64,000 bases of DNA from Caldilinea sp. CFX5. GTDB taxonomy: Bacteria; Chloroflexota; Anaerolineae; Caldilineales; Caldilineaceae. Below, piece by piece: positions 57,238 through 64,000 of the stretch (positions are counted from its first letter, which is position 1; each line of letters opens with the position of its first letter). The position numbers and the translations under genes are program-made. The DNA is taken from assembly GCA_021405325.1 (NCBI GenBank), contig QWII01000064.1, positions 1 through 64,000 on the forward strand. The letters run 5' to 3'. Under the pieces are notes generated by a model. It was not told the origin of the DNA and searched no databases. It was given only the letters and a program-made list of their open reading frames with translations.

Positions 57238-58728
57238 CTACCCCGCGCGAAAAATGATCTGTGGCAAGCTGATTCGACGGCTGCGTTGCTCTATTGATAT
57301 GCCATTGGATGTGCCGACAGGGACAGCACTTTCACCTAATAAGTCCACCGTTTCGCTCACCCCCGGATCAATCGTATGTTGGGCATTCTTGGCCGCAATG
57401 GCAACATAAGTCACGACTTCCGCCAACCCTTGCTGCACCGGAAAAGCGGTCAGCACCTCGGTCAGCGTTACCTGGGGACGTTGGTCGAGCAGGATGTCGA
57501 TGTTGCGCCGCAGGCGGGTCTCATCCACATAACGTTGGTTGAAGAGCGCGGCCCAGTTGGCTTCCGCCAGATCAGCAGCGGCGATGGCAAGGTCGGTGGC
57601 GTCAAAAGCGGTTTTGACGGTGGGTCGCCAGAATTGCCGCTCCATCGGCAAGTTGACCGCGGGCAGGCCATCGATCTCGGTAAAGTCAGCGCCTTCAGGG
57701 AAAGCCTGTTCCAGGCGAATGGCGGCTTGTTTGATTTCGGCGATTAGCTCCTGAACCCGTCGCGCTTCGGCCAGCCGTTGTTCATCGAGCAGCTTGCGCA
57801 ACTGTTCGGCCAGGCGGCGGTTGGAATCGACAATCTTGCTGCCGGCGTCGATCAGGCGGCGTTTCAACTGGCGGACGATCTGTTGATCTTCACGGGCGGT
57901 GGGCAGATCGAGCAGGGCATAGACCTTATCCAGCAGGACGCGCAACTCTTCCTGTTTCGAGTGGGAGAGCAGGAATTGCCAGAACGCATAAAAGCTGCGC
58001 CCCTGGTCGGACTCCTTGAGGGCAATGTCGGCGTCCAGCACATAGCCGACAATCTGCCCTTTGCTGACACCGGCTTGGAGTTGTTGTTTCTGCACATCAC
58101 GGGCGATGGCGCGGAAATTTTCTTCCACTTCGCGAAAGTCGGCAATCAAGCGGCGCGCCAGATCGTTGGCGTCGAAAAAGCGTTCCTTGAGTTGGGTACT
58201 AGACGAGCGTTGCACCTGACCGGTGGCCTGAATGGCATCGATTTGCGCCTGGATCGCACTCTTTTGCGCTTCCAGTTGCGCCAGACGGTCGGCGGCGTTG
58301 ACGGTGCTCATCTCGACAATTTCGCGCAGCAAGTCGAAGATCCGCAGAAAACGCGATTCTGTCCCGACAAACTCGCTGCGGTGGAGTTCTTGTACCCAGC
58401 CCAGCGCTCGTTCGGTGTCAGCGGTCAGTTCATAGACCGGATCATCACTGTTCGCTTCGTGGTAGCGGCGGAGAAAGCGATGCTCTTCATCACACCACTG
58501 GCGCAGATAGACCGCCGCCGCGCCGGGGTAGCGTTCCGGGTGATCCAGCCGCAACGCTTCCAAAGATTCGTCCAACGTTTCGGCCAAGGTGCTGTGGGGA
58601 ATCGTCACGCGCCCGCTCTGCTTAAATTCCCGATAGAGAAAGCTGAGGATCAAGGGCGCGTGCGGCGTGCGCAACAGTTTCACACTGACAGCGTTGGCGA
58701 GGTCAAAGAGCAGTTGATCGTGATCCAT
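57238..58728 (-). CDS. jetA: JetA, Wadjet type I kleisin subunit (DUF3375)
   Basis: A 496-residue DUF3375 protein. LANAVSVKLLRTPHAPLILSFLYREFKQSGRVTIPHSTLAETL is the diagnostic N-terminus. RRYHEANSDDPVYELTADTERALGWVQELHRSEFVGTESRFLRIFDLLREIVEMS and the FDANDLARRLIADFREVEENFRAIARDVQ helices follow. It is MukF-like. The ATG at 58728 is the best N-terminus, although its ribosome binding site is poor; a GTG at 58746 sits after AGGTGA. It is the first gene of jetABCD. Confidence 0.92.
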   Translation of the reverse strand: MDHDQLLFDLANAVSVKLLRTPHAPLILSFLYREFKQSGRVTIPHSTLAETLDESLEALRLDHPERYPGAAAVYLRQWCDEEHRFLRRYHEANSDDPVYELTADTERALGWVQELHRSEFVGTESRFLRIFDLLREIVEMSTVNAADRLAQLEAQKSAIQAQIDAIQATGQVQRSSSTQLKERFFDANDLARRLIADFREVEENFRAIARDVQKQQLQAGVSKGQIVGYVLDADIALKESDQGRSFYAFWQFLLSHSKQEELRVLLDKVYALLDLPTAREDQQIVRQLKRRLIDAGSKIVDSNRRLAEQLRKLLDEQRLAEARRVQELIAEIKQAAIRLEQAFPEGADFTEIDGLPAVNLPMERQFWRPTVKTAFDATDLAIAAADLAEANWAALFNQRYVDETRLRRNIDILLDQRPQVTLTEVLTAFPVQQGLAEVVTYVAIAAKNAQHTIDPGVSETVDLLGESAVPVGTSNGISIEQRSRRISLPQIIFRAG

Positions 58729-58815
58729 GACGGTATTGTAGCACAAGTCACCTGAATCGAGTTCACCGCAAATGATGAAGAAGAGAGAACGCGGGTTCTA
58801 CGGATTCGAGCGAAG

Positions 58816-59265
58816 TCACTGATGCTTTTGCCATTCCTCCCAGGTCACAACGCCGAGTGCCGGTTGGGGCGATTGAGGCAACATGGCGATAAATTCCAGC
58901 GAATGCCCATCCGAGTCGCGAAAATAGATGGCAATGGCCGGCATCCAGCCGAAGACCATTGGGCGCTTGATGCCATCATCGAAAAAGTTGTGACTCTCCA
59001 GCCCACGCGCGTCGAGATAGGCCACGGCGCGCTCTAGTACATCCGCCACTGTTGACCGAAAGGCAAAGTGTTGGGGCAGAATCTGCTCCGCCGGTTTTTC
59101 CCAGAGACCCAGCATCGCTTCGCCCCGGCCACCGATCCAGTAGAAAGCCGCCCGCCGGCCTTCCTCCTTGATGCCCAGTTCCAGACCGAGTACGTTTTCG
59201 TAAAAGGCCATCGCCCGTTCCAGATTGGCGACATTGATATGGGTTTCAAAAAGATACACCGTCAT
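58816..59265 (-). CDS. VOC superfamily protein (glyoxalase/bleomycin-resistance-like)
   Basis: A 149-residue protein with the paired beta-alpha-beta-beta-beta repeats of the vicinal oxygen chelate fold: FETHINVANLERAMAFYENVLGLELG with the first metal ligand, and PMVFGWMPAIAIYFRDSDGHSLEFIAML with the last two (DPDGH-like DSDGH and E). HFAFRSTVADVLERAVAYLDARGLE lies between. The start at 59265 avoids a longer, cysteine-rich N-terminus. It may be a dioxygenase, isomerase or resistance protein; the substrate is not predictable. Confidence 0.85.
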   Translation of the reverse strand: MTVYLFETHINVANLERAMAFYENVLGLELGIKEEGRRAAFYWIGGRGEAMLGLWEKPAEQILPQHFAFRSTVADVLERAVAYLDARGLESHNFFDDGIKRPMVFGWMPAIAIYFRDSDGHSLEFIAMLPQSPQPALGVVTWEEWQKHQ

Positions 59266-59307
59266 TGGCAACCCATTACAACCAAGACAACACAAAGTGC
59301 TGACAGA

Positions 59308-59336
59308 TTGACAAGCCGCCCGCCCTATGCTATGTT
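59308..59336 (+). promoter_or_regulatory. promoter of the protoglobin-MoaD operon
   Basis: TTGACA (59308-59313) and TATGTT (59331-59336) are separated by 17 bases, an excellent sigma-70 match. The GTG start of the protoglobin fusion lies 45 bases downstream of the -10, after AGAGAGGAA. Confidence 0.75.
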
Positions 59337-59380
59337 ACCAATAGTACAATCTGAGCATTTTACAGCAGAGAGGAACTAGC

Positions 59381-60301
59381 GTGGACCCTTTCCGCAAGCT
59401 TGACGGCTATCAACAGGGCCGTTGTTGGCGCTTAACGGGACTAGAGCCGCTGCCGGACGAAGAGTGGCAGCGAATGCTCGCCTTTCTCCAACTGAGCCAG
59501 GATGAACGCAGCGCCATGCTGGCGACGGTGGAAGTGTTGTTTCGCCGGGGTTATGAATTGGTCGTCGGCACCTATGACCTGCTCTTACAGAACCCCGATA
59601 CGGCAGCGATCCTGGGGTGGGAACAGGGCGCCGACCCGGCCCATCTCAGCGAACGGCGGCGGTTTTTTACAATCTGGCTGGCGCGTCTCCTGGCGCTCGA
59701 TATGAGCAGCGAGTTGGCCTACTACCTCTTTCGGGCCGGAAAGTACCATGCCGCTCATGGCCCGCGCCGCACCCATGTGCCGCCACTCTATGTCACCGGT
59801 TCTATCAGCCTGGTCCATGCCGCTTTTGCCCGTTTCCTGCATGAGGAAATGCATGGTGATCCGGTTGTACCAGTCGCGCTGGCCGGTTGGAACAAACTGC
59901 TGACGGCCCATCTCCACCTGATGCAACTGGGGTATCAGGCGGCGTTGGCGGTAGATAGCGGCGACTTTCCGATCCATGTAGCGCTCTTTGGGAAAATGCG
60001 CGATCTATTGGGGACACAGGCCCTGACCCTCCATCTGCCCACCGGCGCCCAGATGGACCAACCCTTGCGCAAGCTCTTTAACTATTTTCCGGCGGCGCGC
60101 GCCACTGTTTTTGATCTGGAATGGCAGGGCGGCGAACAGGTAGACCACCGGGGGACGCCCTGGTTTACCCCGCAAAAAGTCTATCGCATCAAGCCGATGT
60201 GGCGCGTTCTCTTAAATGGCCGTGATATTAGCTATCTGGAAGGCGCCGACACCATCATCCATGACCAGGATGAGATCCAAATCTTCCCGCCTGGTCGCTA
60301 A
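59381..60301 (+). CDS. protoglobin domain fused to a MoaD/ThiS-like ubiquitin-fold domain
   Basis: A 306-residue protein with a GTG start. Residues 25-188 resemble globin-coupled-sensor protoglobins: EVLFRRGYELVVGTYDLLLQNPDTAAILGW, SERRRFFTIWLARLL, and FRAGKYHAAHG, where His123 fits the proximal haem ligand, then YVTGSISLVHAAFARFLHEEM. Residues 195-306 resemble MoaD (VALFGKMRDLLG, LTLHLPTGA, RVLLNGRDISYLEGADTIIHDQDEIQIFPPG) with an insert of about 40 residues. The end is PPGR, so the C-terminal Gly-Gly needed for thiocarboxylation is missing. It is followed 11 bases later by a true MoaD-like gene. It may sense oxygen for tungsten/molybdenum cofactor use. Confidence 0.82.
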   Translation: MDPFRKLDGYQQGRCWRLTGLEPLPDEEWQRMLAFLQLSQDERSAMLATVEVLFRRGYELVVGTYDLLLQNPDTAAILGWEQGADPAHLSERRRFFTIWLARLLALDMSSELAYYLFRAGKYHAAHGPRRTHVPPLYVTGSISLVHAAFARFLHEEMHGDPVVPVALAGWNKLLTAHLHLMQLGYQAALAVDSGDFPIHVALFGKMRDLLGTQALTLHLPTGAQMDQPLRKLFNYFPAARATVFDLEWQGGEQVDHRGTPWFTPQKVYRIKPMWRVLLNGRDISYLEGADTIIHDQDEIQIFPPGR

Positions 60302-60312
60302 AAGGAGCCCTT

Positions 60313-60584
60313 ATGCAAATTCGCCTCTACGCCACGCTTCGTCCCATCGTCGGCAGCGCCACCGTGACTTTGGACACGCAACCCGGCGATACGGTGCGTT
60401 CGATGTTGGCCGAGTTGATGACGCGCTGGCCGGATCTTAAGCCCCACCTCTTTCGCAAAGAAGAGTTGCATCCCAGCATTCATATCTTTCTCAATGGCCG
60501 TGACATCCGCTATCTTGGCGGGCTGGACATGGCAATTCCTGAGGAGACCGAGATCTGCATCTTCCCGCCGGTCGGAGGCGGTCA

Positions 60585-60588
<4 letters not shown>
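60313..60588 (+). CDS. MoaD/ThiS family sulfur-carrier protein
   Basis: A 91-residue ubiquitin-fold protein: MQIRLYATLRPIVGSATVTLDTQPGDTVRSMLAELMTRWPDL at the start, and IHIFLNGRDIRYLGGLDMAIPEETEICIFPPVGGGQ at the end. The C-terminus is Gly-Gly-Gly-Gln; the sulfur-carrying form of MoaD ends in Gly-Gly, so the glutamine would need trimming or the protein works differently. The LNGRDI.YL segment is shared with the fusion protein upstream. The stop codon overlaps the next start (ATGA). It is likely involved in tungstopterin synthesis for the aldehyde oxidoreductase. Confidence 0.88.
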
Positions 60589-60836
<248 letters not shown>

Positions 60837-60867
60837 GGCGCTTTCAAAAAATAAAATATCCCTTGTC

Positions 60868-60922
60868 GTAGGGGCGTCCCGGTCTCACAGAAACCGAGGC
60901 GCCCGCAAGGGGACGCCCCTAC
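60868..60922. repeat. GTAGGGGCG...CGCCCCTAC hairpin between convergent genes
   Basis: GTAGGGGCGTCCC (60868-60880) pairs with GGGACGCCCCTAC (60910-60922). It sits between the 3' ends of the MoaD-like operon and the aldehyde oxidoreductase gene, where it could stop transcription from both sides. The GTAGGGGC core is shared with the palindrome at 7609-7652. Confidence 0.85.
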
Positions 60923-60952
60923 AGATACTTATTTCTTTGAATTGCGAACAAC

Positions 60953-62782
<1,830 letters not shown>

Positions 62783-63181
62783 GTTTGTCCTCCTTCTTGA
62801 AACACAGATAGCAAATTAATAGGCTAATACCGCTGACAACGGTGGGTAATGCCGGCATTTTTTGACGCCGTTTCCTGCCACTGTTATGAATCGGTACTGA
62901 CCGGAATGCAAGCCGATAGTTCTAGCCGAGCCAGTTATAAAGCCGCCCGAACATCCTTAGCCAGTGATGAAGCAAACTGTAGGTGGAATTTCTAAGTACA
63001 ATACCAAAAGTTAGCAGTTTTGCCAAACTGGACTTACGACCATAAGCAGCGTAGGGCAAGATGTCATTATCAGGATGGCATTATTTCGGCTGATTTGATG
63101 CAAGCTTGCAGTTTACCCCATTGCAGTTGCATAGGATGATGATATAGCAACAATGCGCGCCGCAATGACAGAAAGGATTCC
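62783..63181. other. 399-base divergent intergenic region
   Basis: The region separates the divergent AOR and metallopeptidase genes. No palindromes of the window's repeat families are seen. TTGCAG (63121-63126) and TATAGC (63143-63148), 16 bases apart, may be the metallopeptidase promoter. I found no convincing AOR promoter. Confidence 0.4.
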
Positions 63182-64000
63182 ATGAAGCTCTTTAAATGTC
63201 AGCATTGTAATCAGTTGTTGTACTTTGAGAATACGCGCTGTGAGCGCTGTGGTCATGCCTTGGGTTATCTCTGGCAAGTGGATCAGGTCAGCGCCTTAAT
63301 GGCGACCGCTGACGGCAACTGGCAGGCAATGGCTGATCCGGATCGCCGCTATCGTTCCTGCGCCAATGCCGTTCATGATGTGTGTAACTGGTTAATACCA
63401 ATGGACACCTCCGATCCGCGCTGTCTGGCCTGCCGACTAAACAAAACCATCCCTAATCTCAGCGAGCCAACGAATCTGGCGCACTGGCGCAAACTGGAAT
63501 TTGCCAAACATCGGCTGGTCTATACACTGTTGCACTTAGGCTTGCCGGTTGTCAACAAACAGGTTGATCCGACAATGGGGCTGGCCTTTGACTTTTTGGC
63601 CCCATCCGGCCCGGAGACACAAGGCAGCGTCATCACCGGACATGCCGACGGCTTGATCACCATCAACATTGCCGAAGCCGATGAGGCCGAACGTGAGCGG
63701 GTGCGGCTGGCAATGGGTGAACCCTATCGCACCTTGCTGGGTCATTTCCGGCATGAAGTGGGCCACTATTATTGGCAATGGTTCGCCCGTTCGCAAGAAT
63801 GGCTGACGGCATTTCGCACCTGCTTTGGTGATGAACAGCAAGACTATGCGCAAGCGCTGGCAAACCATTATGGCCAGGCTGACAACACCGATTGGACAAC
63901 CACCTTTGTCAGTCAATATGCCTCGGCCCACCCGTGGGAGGATTGGGCGGAAACGTGGGCGCATTATCTCCACATGATTGATGCGCTGGAAACTGCCTAT
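63182..64000 (+). CDS. zinc-binding metallopeptidase (Peptidase_Mx-like), partial at window end
   Basis: The ATG at 63182 follows AAAGGATTCC, and the frame is open to the window end (273 codons seen). CQHC (6-9) and CERC (20-23) form an N-terminal zinc ribbon. C60, C68, C81 and C84 could bind another zinc. HEVGHYYW (191-198) is the HExxH zinc-protease motif, and Glu257 in WEDWAETWAHYLH a plausible third ligand. LAFDFLAPSG, VITGHADGLITINIAEADEAERERVRLAMGEPYRTLLGHFRHEVGHYYW is the conserved core of the 'putative zinc-binding metallopeptidase' family. The physiological role is unknown. Confidence 0.88.
   Translation, partial: MKLFKCQHCNQLLYFENTRCERCGHALGYLWQVDQVSALMATADGNWQAMADPDRRYRSCANAVHDVCNWLIPMDTSDPRCLACRLNKTIPNLSEPTNLAHWRKLEFAKHRLVYTLLHLGLPVVNKQVDPTMGLAFDFLAPSGPETQGSVITGHADGLITINIAEADEAERERVRLAMGEPYRTLLGHFRHEVGHYYWQWFARSQEWLTAFRTCFGDEQQDYAQALANHYGQADNTDWTTTFVSQYASAHPWEDWAETWAHYLHMIDALETAY

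Noticed and set aside
57778..58755. A 325-codon plus-strand open frame
   Set aside because: It is the mirror of jetA; the hydrophobic pattern is a by-product of GC-rich codon choice.

Overview
The window looks like a chromosomal segment of a member of the Chloroflexota, most likely an Anaerolineae or Caldilineae relative. This rests on gene content and style, not on a marker gene. Secreted proteins end in a hydrophobic (F/Y)LPL(V/I)EQ tail. There is a DUF2723 membrane glycosyltransferase, a CSLREA-domain surface protein, a xisH/xisI remnant, a GH127 glycosidase, a T-box-controlled short alanyl-tRNA synthetase, and very many intergenic palindromes. Base composition is GC-rich throughout and most starts carry a strong AAGGAG-type ribosome binding site. 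No rRNA, tRNA, CRISPR array or intact insertion sequence was seen.

Layout. Positions 1-27.7 kb are almost entirely plus-strand and hold many small, individually initiated genes: a di-haem cytochrome c, several SnoaL/NTF2-fold proteins, secreted hydrolases, lipoproteins, a serine protease fused to a seven-bladed propeller, a cupredoxin lipoprotein, an ABC exporter with a NarL-type two-component system, a drug/metabolite exporter, a methyltransferase, a racemase-like protein, an ABM monooxygenase and a CKX-like flavoprotein. Positions 27.8-34.3 kb are minus-strand: an ArsR/SRPBCC pair with its own promoter and operators, an ABC-2 exporter (ATPase plus two permeases) and a frameshifted histidine phosphatase. 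Positions 34.3-46.4 kb carry housekeeping genes (hisS, ald, sppA, a cysteine-desulfurase-like enzyme, a dolichol-phosphate-mannose-synthase-like GT2, a DUF2723 protein, alaS).

Positions 46.7-58.7 kb form a defence-like island. It contains a AAA/PD-(D/E)XK protein, a GH127 glycosidase and a complete type I Wadjet (anti-plasmid) operon, jetA-jetB-jetC-jetD. A second AAA-ATPase gene sits between jetB and jetC, and two small palindromic elements flanked by 9-bp direct repeats sit in the operon's gaps. Positions 59.3-62.8 kb hold a tungsten-enzyme neighbourhood: a protoglobin fused to a MoaD/ThiS-like domain, a stand-alone MoaD-like protein, an 83-residue protein ending RGGG, and a convergent aldehyde:ferredoxin oxidoreductase. 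The window ends inside a zinc metallopeptidase gene.

The strongest structure not explained by genes is a set of at least thirteen loci with tandem repeats of mostly 8-bp period. Many are folded into hairpins with arms of 11-37 bases. Four hairpins share an invariant 11-nt loop, TCGACA(A/G)GCTC, on otherwise unrelated stems. One such hairpin lies inside the alaS T-box leader, others supply stop codons of neighbouring genes, and one lies inside a coding sequence.
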